From Asticcacaulis excentricus (GTDB lineage: Bacteria > Pseudomonadota > Alphaproteobacteria > Caulobacterales > Caulobacteraceae), in NCBI RefSeq assembly GCF_003966695.1, contig NZ_AP018827.1:1902501-1966500 (forward strand): 64,000 nt of DNA, read 5' to 3'. Shown piece after piece: positions 18,076-27,918 of this stretch; position 1 is the stretch's first letter; every line of letters starts with the position of its first letter. The notes under the pieces are model-generated. The model had not been told where the DNA came from, did no database searches, and saw only the letters and a list, made by a program, of their open reading frames with translations. The translations under genes and the position numbers were made by a program.

Positions 18076-18536
18076 GAAAGTTTCTGGTCATCGCCGACGA
18101 TAGCGCCGAATTCCGCGCCGCACTGAGCTATGCCTCGGTGCGGGCGCGCGTGACGCAAGGCATGGTCACCTTGCTGCGCGTCCTGCCCCCCACCGACTAT
18201 AGCCAGTGGGCGGGCGTGCGCGATGAAATCGAGCGCGAACAGCGCGAAGAGGCCGAAACGCTGTTGTCCACCCTGTCCGACGAAGCGGCGGTCAAATCCG
18301 GACGCCCGGCGGAAATCATCATCAAGACCGGTCAGATGAAGGATGCCATCCGTGAAGTGCTGATCGCCGACCGCGATATCAAGATTATCGTCATCGGCGC
18401 GTCGGGCGGCAATCCCGGCCCGTTGGTCAATCTACTGGTCCGCGAAGGGGTAGGGACGCTGGGTGGCACACGGCCTGTGCCGGTCACTGTGGTGCCGGGC
18501 GATATCAGCGACGAAGCGATCGAAGAGTTGATGTAG
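18072..18536 (+). CDS. Universal stress protein family protein
   Basis: The 154-residue single UspA domain begins MRKFLVIADDSAEFRAAL. A nucleotide-loop-like GASGGNPGPLVNLLVREG lies near residue 112 and VPVTVVPG follows in the last strand. The G-2x-G-9x-G pattern of ATP-binding members is only loosely kept. Its ATG overlaps the gdhZ stop, so it is coupled to glutamate catabolism, an unusual partner that suggests a regulatory or energy-sensing link (inference). Confidence 0.85.
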   Translation: MRKFLVIADDSAEFRAALSYASVRARVTQGMVTLLRVLPPTDYSQWAGVRDEIEREQREEAETLLSTLSDEAAVKSGRPAEIIIKTGQMKDAIREVLIADRDIKIIVIGASGGNPGPLVNLLVREGVGTLGGTRPVPVTVVPGDISDEAIEELM

Positions 18537-18548
18537 GCCGATATGACA

Positions 18549-18569
18549 TTCCCCTGCTTTGCGGGGGAG
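18549..18569 (+). terminator. Hairpin after the gdhZ-usp operon
   Basis: Stem TCCCCTGC / GCGGGGGA around a TTT loop, 12 bases after the usp stop. There is no T-run, so Rho-dependent or weak termination is possible. Confidence 0.4.
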
Positions 18570-18653
18570 TATGACACGAAGTTGGACACTCAGCGCTTGC
18601 CATCCTCTTCATTTACCCCCATTTGAGCTGGAGATTTATCCGGAAAGCCGCTC

Positions 18654-19220
18654 ATGTTTATCCAGACCGAAGCCACACCCAATCCCGATGTATTGAAATT
18701 CATCCCCGGCCGTGAGGTTCTGGGTAAAGGGTCGCTGGAGTTCCGCACGGAAACCGAGGCGGAAAAATCGCCGCTAGCCCTGTCGCTGTTTCAGATTGAC
18801 GGCGTGGCGGGCGTCTATTTCGGCTCTGACTTCCTGACCGTAAAGCGTGACCCGGAGGCCGGTCTGATTTGGGCACAGATCAAGGCCCCGATTTTGGCCG
18901 CCATCATGGATTTCTATGCCTCGGGCCGTGCGATCCTCAATGAAGAGGGTGCCGCCAATGAGCGCACCTATGAGGGGGAAGTGGCGCAAATCGTTCTGGA
19001 AATCAAAGACCTGCTGGATACGCGCGTGCGTCCGGCGGTGGCTCAGGACGGCGGCGACATCGAATTTGAACATTTCGACATCGAGTCGGGCACGCTTTAT
19101 TTGCATATGCGCGGGGCCTGCTCGGGCTGCCCGTCCTCATCGGCCACCCTGCGTCAGGGCGTGGAATCCCTGATGAAACACTATGTGCCGGAAGTCAAAA
19201 CCATCGAGCAGGTCCTGTAA
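18654..19220 (+). CDS. nfuA: NfuA-like iron-sulfur carrier
   Basis: Carries and delivers [4Fe-4S] clusters to target proteins. The 188-residue protein has the Nfu N-terminal domain (MFIQTEATPNPDVLKFIPGR, residues 1-90) and a NifU C-terminal domain with RPAVAQDGGDIEF and the cluster-binding CSGCPSS near residue 152. A single copy lies one base before the GTG of tsaB. Confidence 0.94.
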   Translation: MFIQTEATPNPDVLKFIPGREVLGKGSLEFRTETEAEKSPLALSLFQIDGVAGVYFGSDFLTVKRDPEAGLIWAQIKAPILAAIMDFYASGRAILNEEGAANERTYEGEVAQIVLEIKDLLDTRVRPAVAQDGGDIEFEHFDIESGTLYLHMRGACSGCPSSSATLRQGVESLMKHYVPEVKTIEQVL

Positions 19221-19221
19221 G

Positions 19222-19893
19222 GTGGCGCTGGCCTTAGTCATAGATACAGCGCTAAATGCCTGTCAGATTGGGCTTTTTTCGCATAAAGACGGGTCCGTCT
19301 CTGAGGTGGTGGCACTTAGGGAATACATGACGCGCGGGCATCAGGAATTCATTGGTCCCGCCGCTCTGCACTGTTTCGAAAAAACTGGAATTAATATACG
19401 CGACATCGATATTTTGGGCGTGACCTTGGGGCCTGGGTCGTTCACTGGCCTGCGTGTCGGTCTGTCTTTTGCTAAGGGTATGGCGTCGGGACTGGGCATC
19501 AGTTTGCGTGGATTTTCGACGCTGGAGCTGATGGGGCGGGCAGCGAATTTTGATAATCAGAGACGATTGGTGGCGCACGATGCCGGACGCGGTCAGCTCT
19601 ATTGTCAGCGCCTTGACGCCGATAACACGGTTTCACCGCCTGAGTCGTATGATTTTGTAAAATTAGATGAAATTGACATGGGTAACGGCTGGGACTGGCT
19701 GATCGGGTCGGGGGCACCGCTTCTGGCCGAACGCTTCCCGCAGGCACAGATTGCCGCGGATGTCCTCCCTGATCTGAGGGCGATGGCGACCCTGTGTTTT
19801 GCTTCAACCACCGCCTATGACGACCTGACACCGCTCTATATGCGCGACGCGGATGCCAAGGTTTCAGACAAGTCGGTGGTCAATTTCTCCTGA
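19222..19893 (+). CDS. tsaB: tRNA t6A biosynthesis protein TsaB
   Basis: Partner of TsaD in threonylcarbamoyl-adenosine synthesis at position 37 of ANN-decoding tRNAs. The 223-residue protein has the ASKHA-type start LALVIDTALNACQIGLF and the conserved LGVTLGPGSFTGLRVGLSFA. The GTG at 19222 is the start because the conserved strand begins there, directly after the nfuA stop. A RimI acetyltransferase gene follows, the common tsaB-rimI pair. Confidence 0.92.
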   Translation: MALALVIDTALNACQIGLFSHKDGSVSEVVALREYMTRGHQEFIGPAALHCFEKTGINIRDIDILGVTLGPGSFTGLRVGLSFAKGMASGLGISLRGFSTLELMGRAANFDNQRRLVAHDAGRGQLYCQRLDADNTVSPPESYDFVKLDEIDMGNGWDWLIGSGAPLLAERFPQAQIAADVLPDLRAMATLCFASTTAYDDLTPLYMRDADAKVSDKSVVNFS

Positions 19894-19914
19894 AAGAAGA
19901 AACTTCCAGATAAT

Positions 19915-20358
19915 ATGAATAATATTCTCCAAATCGAAGAATTTGACCCGCGATTGGTAGAAATCCACGCGCAGACCTTCGATTTTGGCTGGAATGATTC
20001 CGATTTCTCGGAATATCTGAAAAGCGAAAAATACACGGCTTTTGGCATGTACGAGGGGGAGCGGCTTCAGGCCTTCGTGCTGATCTCGGTGGTCGTCGAT
20101 GAAGCTGAAATCCTGACCATCGCGACTGATCCGACCGCCCAAAGACGTGGCCATGCGCGCGCCCTGTTGCAGCACCTGATCGCGCATCTGGCGCATAAAA
20201 ATATCCGCAGCCTGTTCCTCGAAGTGGCCGTCGATAACCCTGCCGCCATCGCCCTTTACGAGGGTCTGGGCTTCCGTCAGGTCGGCCGTCGCCCGCTTTA
20301 TTACAGTCGGCGCGGTGGCGTGCTGGTGGACGCCCTTATTCTCAGTCTTGCGGTTTGA
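19915..20358 (+). CDS. rimI: Ribosomal protein S18 alanine N-acetyltransferase RimI
   Basis: GNAT acetyltransferase of 147 residues. The acetyl-CoA loop is PTAQRRGHARALLQHL near residue 75, followed by LFLEVAVDNPAAIALYEGLGF, the usual RimI C-terminal motif. It acetylates the N-terminus of S18 in E. coli; here the assignment rests on the motif and on adjacency to tsaB. Confidence 0.88.
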   Translation: MNNILQIEEFDPRLVEIHAQTFDFGWNDSDFSEYLKSEKYTAFGMYEGERLQAFVLISVVVDEAEILTIATDPTAQRRGHARALLQHLIAHLAHKNIRSLFLEVAVDNPAAIALYEGLGFRQVGRRPLYYSRRGGVLVDALILSLAV

Positions 20359-20431
20359 GACGATTGCCCTTAATTCCATAGGGGTGCGGCGCAACGCCGC
20401 AATGTATAAACGACAAATCCGGGAGGGCCGC

Positions 20432-20842
20432 ATGGACCGTATCGAACAGCAATGCGTCGAAAAAGGTATGCGCATGACCGATCAGCGCCGGGTCGTCGCC
20501 CGTGTGCTGTCTCAGGCTACGGATCACCCGGACGTCGAAGAACTGTACCGCCGTGCCGCTGCCGTCGATCCGCATATTTCGCTGGCCACCGTCTATCGCA
20601 CGGTGCGTTTGTTCGAAGAGGCCGGCGTGGTCGAACGCCACGATTTCGGCGATGGCCGTTCGCGCTATGAGCAGGCGGGCGAAGACCACCACGACCACCT
20701 GATCAATATCAAATCGGGCGAAGTGATCGAATTTTTCGACGAAGAGATCGAGAAGCTGAAAACCGCTCTGGCGGAAAAGCTGGGCTATAAGCTGGTCGGT
20801 CATAAGCTGGAACTGTATGGCGTGCCGCTCGACGACAAGTGA
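20432..20842 (+). CDS. fur: Fur-family transcriptional regulator
   Basis: Metal-responsive repressor of 136 residues. The N-terminal winged helix spans DQRRVVARVL to LATVYRTVRLFEEAG, and the metal/dimerisation domain carries HHDHLINIKSGEVIEF and DEEIEKL. It lacks the CxxC zinc motifs of E. coli Fur, as is usual for alphaproteobacterial Fur/Mur. The ATG at 20432 is chosen because a strong GGGAGGG ribosome-binding site precedes it and the length fits. It abuts the convergent GH28 gene stop-to-stop. Confidence 0.9.
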   Translation: MDRIEQQCVEKGMRMTDQRRVVARVLSQATDHPDVEELYRRAAAVDPHISLATVYRTVRLFEEAGVVERHDFGDGRSRYEQAGEDHHDHLINIKSGEVIEFFDEEIEKLKTALAEKLGYKLVGHKLELYGVPLDDK

Positions 20843-22243
20843 TCAGGCGCGATTGATCAGGCCCTGAACATTCTGCGTCTGGATCGGCGAGTCCGTCAGG
20901 GCTTTGGCGCGTAGCCGGCGAAGAGACACGGTTTTCACAGGCATATCCGCTTCGGCCTTGATCAGACAGAGGTGCTTCGCCTCTTCGACGCGCACGTCGG
21001 ACAGGTAAAGTCCCTCGATGGGTGTCAGCTTGCGCACATAGGTCGGCAGCAAGGTGCGCCACTGGTAAAGTACATCGGTTTCCACCGCTAAAAGACTGCC
21101 CTGAATTTTCGTTGCGCTGACATTGTGCATGTGGATGTTTTTGACGAAACCGCCACGACGCTCGTTGGTTTTGACATAGAGCAGGTTGTTGATGGGTACG
21201 GCCCAGCCGTCTTCGCCCTTGCCATCACCCACGAAGTGACAGTTATCAACAAAGACGTTTTCAATGCCGCCGGATAGTTCGCTGCCGACGGCCATAAGTT
21301 GATGGCCGTTCTTGATGCGACAATTACGCATGACGACATTCTTTGTCGGCGTATTGAGTCTCCAGGCGTCCATGTCCCGGCCCGACTTGACGGACACGGC
21401 GTCATCCCCCTGATCGAACACACAGTCCTCGATCAGCACGTTCTGGCTCATCTCCGGATCAACGCCATCATTATTATGGCCGTGGGCCCGCACCTTCACG
21501 CGGCGGATCACCACGTCACGACACAGAAGGGGATGTATCGTCCAGAAGGGACTGTCTTCGATTGAAATGTCTTCGATCAGCACATTGCGGCAACGGTTAA
21601 ACTGCACAAAATGCGGCCGCAGATGGTTTTCGCCTTCGACCATCTGACGCGCTTCGACAGGTACACCCTTATAGGCCAGATCGTATAGCCTTATAAGCGC
21701 ATCCATATGTGGCTTCGGGCGCTTGTACCAAAGTTGCCAGACATCGAGCTTTGCCTTGAGCTTACCTTCGCCACTCATCCCCACATTTTCGCAGTCAAAC
21801 GCATAGACCAGTGGTGAATAGTTGAAACACTCAATCCCCTCCCAAGAGGTCTGAACCGGCGGCAGGTAATCTTCCGGCTTTTCGGAAAAGAGCAGGGTTG
21901 CACCTTTCGACAGGTGCAGGTTGACGTGGCTTTTCAGGTGTATCTTGCCGGTGGGCCATATACCTTCCGGTACGATCACATTGCCTGCACCGGCCCGATG
22001 CGCGGCATCAATGGCTTTTGTAATGGCGGCTGAGGTGGCCGCCTGATCCTCAGGAGAGGCACCAAAATCGGTGATGGGGAAACGTCGGGCTCGCGAAAAA
22101 TCGGGCACGCGAAGAGACGGCATATCAAAAGGCGCGCTAACCGACAGGCGTTTGTGGCTCAGGCCGGATGCGGCTTGGGCGGTGCCAGTGAATAGGGGCA
22201 CGGATAAACCTGCATACAGAACCGACCGGCGTGAAAGGCTCAT
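20843..22243 (-). CDS. Glycoside hydrolase family 28 protein (polygalacturonase-like)
   Basis: Secreted right-handed beta-helix enzyme of the pectinase family, 466 residues. The N-terminus SRRSVLYAGLSVPLFTGTAQA fits a twin-arginine signal. The mature part has the family start DFGASPEDQAATSAAITKAI, the catalytic aspartates in NNDGVDPE and GDDAVSVKSGRD, and GHQLMAVGSE in place of the usual GHG-SIGS. It probably acts on pectin or rhamnogalacturonan in the periplasm. It stands alone; the AT-rich gap at 22244-22461 separates it from divergent miaB. Confidence 0.9.
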   Translation of the reverse strand: MSLSRRSVLYAGLSVPLFTGTAQAASGLSHKRLSVSAPFDMPSLRVPDFSRARRFPITDFGASPEDQAATSAAITKAIDAAHRAGAGNVIVPEGIWPTGKIHLKSHVNLHLSKGATLLFSEKPEDYLPPVQTSWEGIECFNYSPLVYAFDCENVGMSGEGKLKAKLDVWQLWYKRPKPHMDALIRLYDLAYKGVPVEARQMVEGENHLRPHFVQFNRCRNVLIEDISIEDSPFWTIHPLLCRDVVIRRVKVRAHGHNNDGVDPEMSQNVLIEDCVFDQGDDAVSVKSGRDMDAWRLNTPTKNVVMRNCRIKNGHQLMAVGSELSGGIENVFVDNCHFVGDGKGEDGWAVPINNLLYVKTNERRGGFVKNIHMHNVSATKIQGSLLAVETDVLYQWRTLLPTYVRKLTPIEGLYLSDVRVEEAKHLCLIKAEADMPVKTVSLRRLRAKALTDSPIQTQNVQGLINRA

Positions 22244-22461
22244 CTATCTCTTCCCTGAGGGGCCGCTGACAACCGGAGCGCATGACGTGCATAGCTCCGC
22301 CGTGTGGCGATCTTCTGTTTCTTATTCGATCAAATTATCATATAAATTAATCAACAACAATCAAAAAGGATCAGGGTCGGTGTTTGGATCGTGCGACACC
22401 ATGTGGGTAAAATCCGGTGTTTGGCCTTGAAAAACGAGGCCTGAAACCTCATAAGCACCGC

Positions 22462-23829
22462 ATGAGTGAAACCGCATCCGCCGCATCCAAAAAGCTGCAC
22501 ATCAAAACCTACGGCTGTCAGATGAACGTCTATGACAGTGAGCGCATGGCTGATCTCCTGCGCCCGTTGGGTTATGCCGTGTCCGATCAGGCCGAAGGCG
22601 CTGATCTGGTGCTGCTCAACACCTGCCATATCCGCGAAAAGGCGGCCGAAAAGGTCTATTCTGAGATCGGTCGCCTGAAGGTGATGCGTCAGGAAAAGGA
22701 AGCGCGTGGCGAAGGGCGTATGACGATTGCGGTCGCCGGTTGCGTGGCGCAGGCTGAGGGCGAAGAGATCATGAATCGCGCGCCGGCCGTCGATCTGGTC
22801 GTTGGTCCGCAGGCCTATCACCAGTTGCCTGAGTTGATCGCGCGCACCACCCGCGCCAAGGGCGAGCGCCTCAAGGCCGACTTCGCCCCGGAAGACAAGT
22901 TCGATGCCCTTTCGACCGAGCGTCAGGCGAGCGGTCCGACGGCCTTCCTGACGGTTCAGGAGGGTTGCGACAAGTTTTGTACGTTCTGCGTGGTGCCCTA
23001 TACGCGCGGAGCCGAATGGTCGCGTCCGGTGGCCTCGATCCTTGAGGAAGCGCGTTCGCTGGCCTCGAAAGGCGTGCGTGAAATCACGCTTTTGGGTCAA
23101 AACGTCAATGCTTATAATGGGCTTGAGGCTGATGGTCAGGAATCGACTCTGCCGCGCCTGATGCAGGCTCTGTCGGAGATCGAGGGGCTGGATCGTATCC
23201 GCTACACCACCTCGCACCCCAATGACATGACCGATGAGCTGATCCGTGCCCATGCGGAAAACCCTGCGGTCATGCCCTATCTGCACCTGCCTGTGCAGTC
23301 GGGGTCGGACAAGATCCTGCGCGCCATGAACCGCAAGCATGGACGTCAGGCCTATATCGACCTGATTGCGCGCCTGAAGGCCGCCGTGCCGAACATCGCC
23401 CTGTCCGGTGACTTCATCGTCGGCTTCCCCGGTGAGACGGACAAGGATTTCGAAGACACGATGGACCTGATCCGCACGGTCGGTTACGCCTCGGCCTTCT
23501 CGTTCAAATATTCGAAGCGTCCGGGCACACCGGCCGCTGCCATGCCGGGTCAGGTCGATGAGGCCGTGGCCGATGCGCGTCTTCAGGCGCTTCAGGCGCT
23601 GATCAACGAACAGGCGCAGGCGTTTAAGGCCTCGCTGGTGGGGCAAACCATCGACGTGCTGTTTGAAAAGCCGGGTCGCTATGGTCAGCAGGCCGTCGGG
23701 CGTTCGCCCTGGCTGCACGCGGTGTTTGCCGAAGACGCGGCGCACCTGATCGGTCAGATCGTGCCGGTGAAGATTGTGGGCGTGGGGAACAATTCTCTGA
23801 TCGGGGAACTGGAAAAGGTACACGCTTGA
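22462..23829 (+). CDS. miaB: tRNA-2-methylthio-N6-dimethylallyladenosine synthase
   Basis: Radical-SAM methylthiotransferase acting on i6A37 of tRNA. The 455-residue protein has three N-terminal cluster cysteines ([24 protein letters not shown]), the radical-SAM motif [15 protein letters not shown] near residue 170 and a C-terminal TRAM domain. The ATG at 22462 starts shortly before the conserved KTYGCQMN; a longer in-frame start at 22417 would add 15 unconserved residues. It is the first gene of miaB-phoH-ybeY-corC-lnt. Confidence 0.95.
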   Translation: MSETASAASKKLHIKTYGCQMNVYDSERMADLLRPLGYAVSDQAEGADLVLLNTCHIREKAAEKVYSEIGRLKVMRQEKEARGEGRMTIAVAGCVAQAEGEEIMNRAPAVDLVVGPQAYHQLPELIARTTRAKGERLKADFAPEDKFDALSTERQASGPTAFLTVQEGCDKFCTFCVVPYTRGAEWSRPVASILEEARSLASKGVREITLLGQNVNAYNGLEADGQESTLPRLMQALSEIEGLDRIRYTTSHPNDMTDELIRAHAENPAVMPYLHLPVQSGSDKILRAMNRKHGRQAYIDLIARLKAAVPNIALSGDFIVGFPGETDKDFEDTMDLIRTVGYASAFSFKYSKRPGTPAAAMPGQVDEAVADARLQALQALINEQAQAFKASLVGQTIDVLFEKPGRYGQQAVGRSPWLHAVFAEDAAHLIGQIVPVKIVGVGNNSLIGELEKVHA

Positions 23830-24785
23830 CCCTTGCCACCGAAGATTTCATCGAACTGAGCGAAGACAAGGTTCTGGCCCTGTCCGGACCGGCGCAGCGC
23901 TATCTGGCCCTGATCGAAGGGGCCTATCACGTGCTGATCGAAACGCCCGGCGGCGGCTTTCAGGTGACGGGCAAGGTGCGCGATCGTCAGCGCGCGCACG
24001 TCATCCTCAACGCCCTGTCTGAGCTTTATGACGAAGGGGTGGAGATCAGCGAGGTCGATGTTCGCACCCTGATCCAGAACCCGACGGGTAAGTCGCCGGT
24101 CTGGGCCGATCACCACGGGCAATCGCATGTGATCGTGATGGGCCGCAAAGGGGCCATTGCCCCCAAGACCGAGGGGCAGGCGAAGTATTATCAGCAATTG
24201 TTGCGCAACGACCTGACCTTCGGGCTGGGGCCGGCAGGGTCCGGCAAGACCTTTATGGCCGTGGCGCACGGTACGTCACTGCTGCTCAAGGGAGCGGTGG
24301 ATCGTCTGGTCATTACCCGCCCGGCGGTCGAAGCGGGCGAAAAGCTGGGCTTCCTGCCCGGTGATCTGAATGAAAAGGTCGATCCGTACCTGATGCCGAT
24401 CTGGCAGGCGCTGGATGATATTCTGGGGGCGGAAAGCCTGCGTCGCCGCCGTGAGCGCAACGAAATCGAAGTCGCGCCGCTGGCCTATATGCGCGGCCGC
24501 ACCCTGTCCAATGCCTATGTCATCGTCGATGAGGCGCAGAACACCACCAAACAGCAGATGAAGATGGTGCTGACGCGCCTGGGCGAAGGCTCGAAAATGG
24601 TCGTCACCGGTGATCCGTCGCAGGTCGATCTGCCACGCGCTTCGGATTCCGGTCTGGTGCACGCCGTTGGCCTTCTGAACGACGTGAAGGGGGTAGGGGT
24701 GTCGCGCCTCACCGCCGAAGACGTGGTGCGTCACGAACTGGTCGCGCGTATCGTGCGTGCCTATGACAGCGAAAAACATGACTGA
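23826..24785 (+). CDS. PhoH-like ATPase
   Basis: P-loop protein of 319 residues with Walker [15 protein letters not shown] near residue 140, [17 protein letters not shown] and Walker [11 protein letters not shown]. PhoH proteins are linked to RNA metabolism and nearly always lie before ybeY, as here. It starts with TTG at 23826, overlapping the miaB stop. It overlaps ybeY by eight bases. Confidence 0.92.
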   Translation: MTLATEDFIELSEDKVLALSGPAQRYLALIEGAYHVLIETPGGGFQVTGKVRDRQRAHVILNALSELYDEGVEISEVDVRTLIQNPTGKSPVWADHHGQSHVIVMGRKGAIAPKTEGQAKYYQQLLRNDLTFGLGPAGSGKTFMAVAHGTSLLLKGAVDRLVITRPAVEAGEKLGFLPGDLNEKVDPYLMPIWQALDDILGAESLRRRRERNEIEVAPLAYMRGRTLSNAYVIVDEAQNTTKQQMKMVLTRLGEGSKMVVTGDPSQVDLPRASDSGLVHAVGLLNDVKGVGVSRLTAEDVVRHELVARIVRAYDSEKHD

Positions 24786-25248
24786 ATTTGCCCCCCTGAT
24801 CGACATTGAGGTCGAACACGACGACTGGACCGAAGCCTTGCCCGATGTGTCGGCGGTGGTGACCGGTGCCATTGAGGCGACCTTTGTCTATCTGGGCGCG
24901 AAGGAGCAGTTGGACCTGGTGGTGCTGCTGACGGATGACGCCGAAATGAAGGCGCTCAACAAAGAGTTCCGTCAGAAGAACGCCCCCACCAATGTGCTGT
25001 CCTTTCCCGCGCCGGATATGATGCACCCGCATCTGGGCGATATTGCTTTCGGGTTTGAAACCTGCGTGCGCGAGGCCAAAGAACAGAAAAAAACGCTTAA
25101 GGCCCATGTGGCGCACCTCAGCGTGCATGGCGCTTTGCATCTTTTGGGGTATGATCACATCAATGATCCCGAAGCCGAGGAGATGGAAGACCTTGAGCGC
25201 AAGATCCTGCACGGGCTCGGCATTGCCGATCCTTACCTAGAGAAATAG
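24778..25248 (+). CDS. ybeY: Endoribonuclease YbeY
   Basis: Zinc-dependent single-strand RNase needed for 16S rRNA 3'-end maturation and ribosome quality control. The 156-residue protein has the metal motif HLSVHGALHLLGYDH (H-3x-H-5x-H) and the NVLSFPAPD segment. ATG 24778 lies inside the end of phoH; an in-frame GTG at 24757 is a less likely alternative. Confidence 0.94.
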   Translation: MTEFAPLIDIEVEHDDWTEALPDVSAVVTGAIEATFVYLGAKEQLDLVVLLTDDAEMKALNKEFRQKNAPTNVLSFPAPDMMHPHLGDIAFGFETCVREAKEQKKTLKAHVAHLSVHGALHLLGYDHINDPEAEEMEDLERKILHGLGIADPYLEK

Positions 25249-25258
25249 GCCACTGACC

Positions 25259-26149
25259 ATGCCGGAGCCTGACAGTCGTAGCGCCAAGCGCCCGACCGGA
25301 CCCAGAAAGACCCTGTTGAACCTCTTTGGCCTGTTGGGGCCGGATGAGGCGGAAAAGCCGCTCAGTCTGAGCGACCGTCCTGAGGCTTCCAACGACCTGA
25401 TCGAACACGCCCGTGCCTTTCAGAACCTGCGCGTATCTGACGTGATGACGCCGCGGGTCGATATTATCGGCATCGAAGACACCGCCACCCTGTCCGAACT
25501 GGTGCGGGTCTGCGTCGAAAGCGAGCATTCGCGCCTGCCGGTCTATAGCGACAATCTCGATCATCCGGTCGGCGTCATCCACGTGAAAGACGTGTTCAAG
25601 CTGCTGGCCCCGTCTGATGACCGGCGCATTCCCGACTGGGACGCCCCCGTGACCGACCGGCTCAAGCGCGAACTGATCTATGTGCCGGGGGCTATGTCGG
25701 CGACGGACCTGCTGCTGAAGATGCAAACCGAGCGGTCGCACATGGCGCTGGTGATCGACGAACACGGCGGCACGGACGGGCTGGTCACGCTCGAAGACCT
25801 GCTCGAAGCCGTGGTTGGGGACATTGCCGATGAATATGACGACGACGAAGCCGAAGACCTGATCGAAACCGCCGAGGGGCAGATCGAGGTCAGTGGCCGC
25901 GTCGAGCTGGAGACGCTTGAGGAGCGGCTGGGTCTGCGCCTGTTCCCCGAAGACGGTGAGGATGAGGTCGATACGCTGGGGGGGTTGGTGGCCGTGCTGG
26001 CGGGGCGCGTACCGCAGCCGGGCGAAATCATCCCTTACGCGGCGGCGGGGATAGATATAGAAGTGCTGGACGCCGATCAGCGCCGCATCAAACGCCTGCG
26101 TCTGCATCGTCACGAACGCAAACCCGACCTGATTCCGGAAGACGTATGA
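25259..26149 (+). CDS. corC: CorC/TlyC-type CBS-domain protein
   Basis: The 296-residue soluble protein has two CBS domains (about residues 55-180, including RVSDVMTPRVDIIGI and MALVIDEHGGTDGLVTLEDL) and a C-terminal CorC_HlyC transporter-associated domain (about 205-285). There is no DUF21 membrane part. Homologues are linked to magnesium/cobalt efflux or haemolysin activity, but the direct function is not settled. The stop overlaps lnt by four bases, the usual gene pair. Confidence 0.9.
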   Translation: MPEPDSRSAKRPTGPRKTLLNLFGLLGPDEAEKPLSLSDRPEASNDLIEHARAFQNLRVSDVMTPRVDIIGIEDTATLSELVRVCVESEHSRLPVYSDNLDHPVGVIHVKDVFKLLAPSDDRRIPDWDAPVTDRLKRELIYVPGAMSATDLLLKMQTERSHMALVIDEHGGTDGLVTLEDLLEAVVGDIADEYDDDEAEDLIETAEGQIEVSGRVELETLEERLGLRLFPEDGEDEVDTLGGLVAVLAGRVPQPGEIIPYAAAGIDIEVLDADQRRIKRLRLHRHERKPDLIPEDV

Positions 26150-27831
26150 CCCTGACCGAACTCGGTGCCCGTTTGGCGCCCGCCTTCGCCCTGTACCGCC
26201 GCTATGTGGGGCCAAAGCGGCAGGCGGCGTTGATGGGGGTGCTGCTGGGGCTGGCGCAGCCGCCGTTCGGATTTCTGCCGGGGCTTCTGGCCTATGCCGT
26301 CCTTCTGTGGAGCCTTGATCAGGACCTCGGCCCTAGGCCGTTGCGCAGGGCCTTCGCGATAGGATGGTGGGCCGGGTTTCTCTATTTCCTCGTCGGCTGT
26401 TTCTGGGTGGCGGAGGCCTTTCTGGTCGATGCCAGCAATCAGGGCTGGATGGCCCCGTTTGCGGTCTGCCTGCTGCCCGGTGGTATTGCCCTGTTCTGGG
26501 GAGCGGCGTTTGCAGTCTATCGCAAACTGGCCAGTGGGCGATTGGCGGGGCACTGGTCACGCTGGCTGGTCTTTGCCGGTCTGTTCTGCCTGTTTGAGTG
26601 GCTGCGCGGCACAATCCTGACCGGGTTTCCGTGGAATCCGGCCGGCGCGACGTGGAAGGCGGGTACAGCGATGTCGCAACTGGCCGCGCTGTTCGGCGTC
26701 TATGGCCTCAGCCTGTTTACCGTCACCCTATTCGCCAGCCCTGCGGTCAGCCGTCGTGGATACGGCTTGAAGGGTCTGTGGCCGGTGGCCGTGTCGGCGG
26801 TGGTGCTGTTCGCAGGCTTCACCTTCGGGGTTGTGCGCCTGTCCACGACCGAGATTGCGACCACGGGCACATGGATACGCCTTGTACAGCCGAACATCGG
26901 TCAGCGCGCCAAGTGGACAGAAGGGGCGCTGCTCAAGGTCATGCGCGGCTATGTAACCCACAGTCAGGCACACGCGAAGCGAGAATTTTTACAGTCTGTT
27001 ACAAAACGTGATAATAAGGGTTACCCAGACGTTATTATCTGGCCGGAAGGGGCGCTTCCGGACGCCGCTGAGAACCTGCTCGATCCACAATCGGAGACTG
27101 CAAACCTGTTTGCTGGCCTCCTTAGGCCAGATCAGATTTTGCTGTGGGGCGCCTATCACCGCGCGATAGATGACCATGACGCCCTTGTATGGCGTAACTC
27201 CCTGCTGGCGCTTTCCCGCGATGAGAGCGGCACAAACTATCAGGTCGTCTATTCCAAGTTCAAACTGGTGCCGTTTGGTGAGTTTTTGCCCTTTGAAAGC
27301 GTGCTGGAAAGCCTTGGCGTAAAGGAGTTAGCGCATGTCGGTGACGGCTTCAGTCCCGGCCCGCGCACGCATCCCGTCGAAGTCACGGGATTGCCGTCGT
27401 TTCTGCCGCTGATCTGTTATGAAGGTCTGTTCCCCGCCTTGGCCACGGGTGAGGCCAAACCGCCGTCTGCCCCATTACGGCCATCATGGATTGTCAATAT
27501 TTCCAACGATGCGTGGTTTGGCCCGACAACCGGACCGGTGCAGCACCTCAACCTGTCCAGCTATCGCGCCATCGAAGAAGGTCTGCCCATGGTCCGGTCA
27601 ACTCCTACGGGTGTCTCTGCGGTAATTGACCCCCTGGGGCGCATCGTGCCGGGCTCGGAAATCGGCATCGGTCAATCAGGCTTTCGTGATGTGATGTTAC
27701 CGTCTGCGGTATCATTTACCCCTTACACGCTGTGGCGGCACCTGCACCTCATGCTTGTGGCGCTTTTTTGCTTGATTCCATTGGTATTTGTGACTTTTGT
27801 AAACGTTAGCAAAAACAACCAAGAAAGATGA
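26146..27831 (+). CDS. lnt: Apolipoprotein N-acyltransferase
   Basis: Inner-membrane enzyme adding the third acyl chain to lipoproteins. The 561-residue protein has about six N-terminal helices, then a nitrilase-like domain with the catalytic Glu in IIWPEGALP (about 301), Lys in SKFKLVPFGEFLPF (about 370) and Cys in LICYEGLFP (about 425). A last membrane helix lies at the C-terminus. A short AT-rich patch around 26985-27040 differs in base use from the rest of the gene. Confidence 0.95.
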   Translation: MTLTELGARLAPAFALYRRYVGPKRQAALMGVLLGLAQPPFGFLPGLLAYAVLLWSLDQDLGPRPLRRAFAIGWWAGFLYFLVGCFWVAEAFLVDASNQGWMAPFAVCLLPGGIALFWGAAFAVYRKLASGRLAGHWSRWLVFAGLFCLFEWLRGTILTGFPWNPAGATWKAGTAMSQLAALFGVYGLSLFTVTLFASPAVSRRGYGLKGLWPVAVSAVVLFAGFTFGVVRLSTTEIATTGTWIRLVQPNIGQRAKWTEGALLKVMRGYVTHSQAHAKREFLQSVTKRDNKGYPDVIIWPEGALPDAAENLLDPQSETANLFAGLLRPDQILLWGAYHRAIDDHDALVWRNSLLALSRDESGTNYQVVYSKFKLVPFGEFLPFESVLESLGVKELAHVGDGFSPGPRTHPVEVTGLPSFLPLICYEGLFPALATGEAKPPSAPLRPSWIVNISNDAWFGPTTGPVQHLNLSSYRAIEEGLPMVRSTPTGVSAVIDPLGRIVPGSEIGIGQSGFRDVMLPSAVSFTPYTLWRHLHLMLVALFCLIPLVFVTFVNVSKNNQER

Positions 27832-27860
27832 CCGCCTCCCAGGTCCGGATGGGAGGCGGT
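27831..27860 (+). terminator. Hairpin directly after lnt
   Basis: Perfect 10-bp stem ACCGCCTCCC / GGGAGGCGGT, starting on the last base of the lnt stop codon. It is followed by GTTACG rather than a T-run, so termination strength is uncertain. Confidence 0.5.
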
Positions 27861-27918
27861 GTTACGACAAAAAGCGGTACGGCGACAACGCCGGCTGTAT
27901 AAAAGTAAAGAGGCAAAG

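Noticed and set aside
22351-23823. 490-codon open frame antisense to miaB
   Set aside because: Shadow of the MiaB gene; the sense strand has all catalytic motifs.
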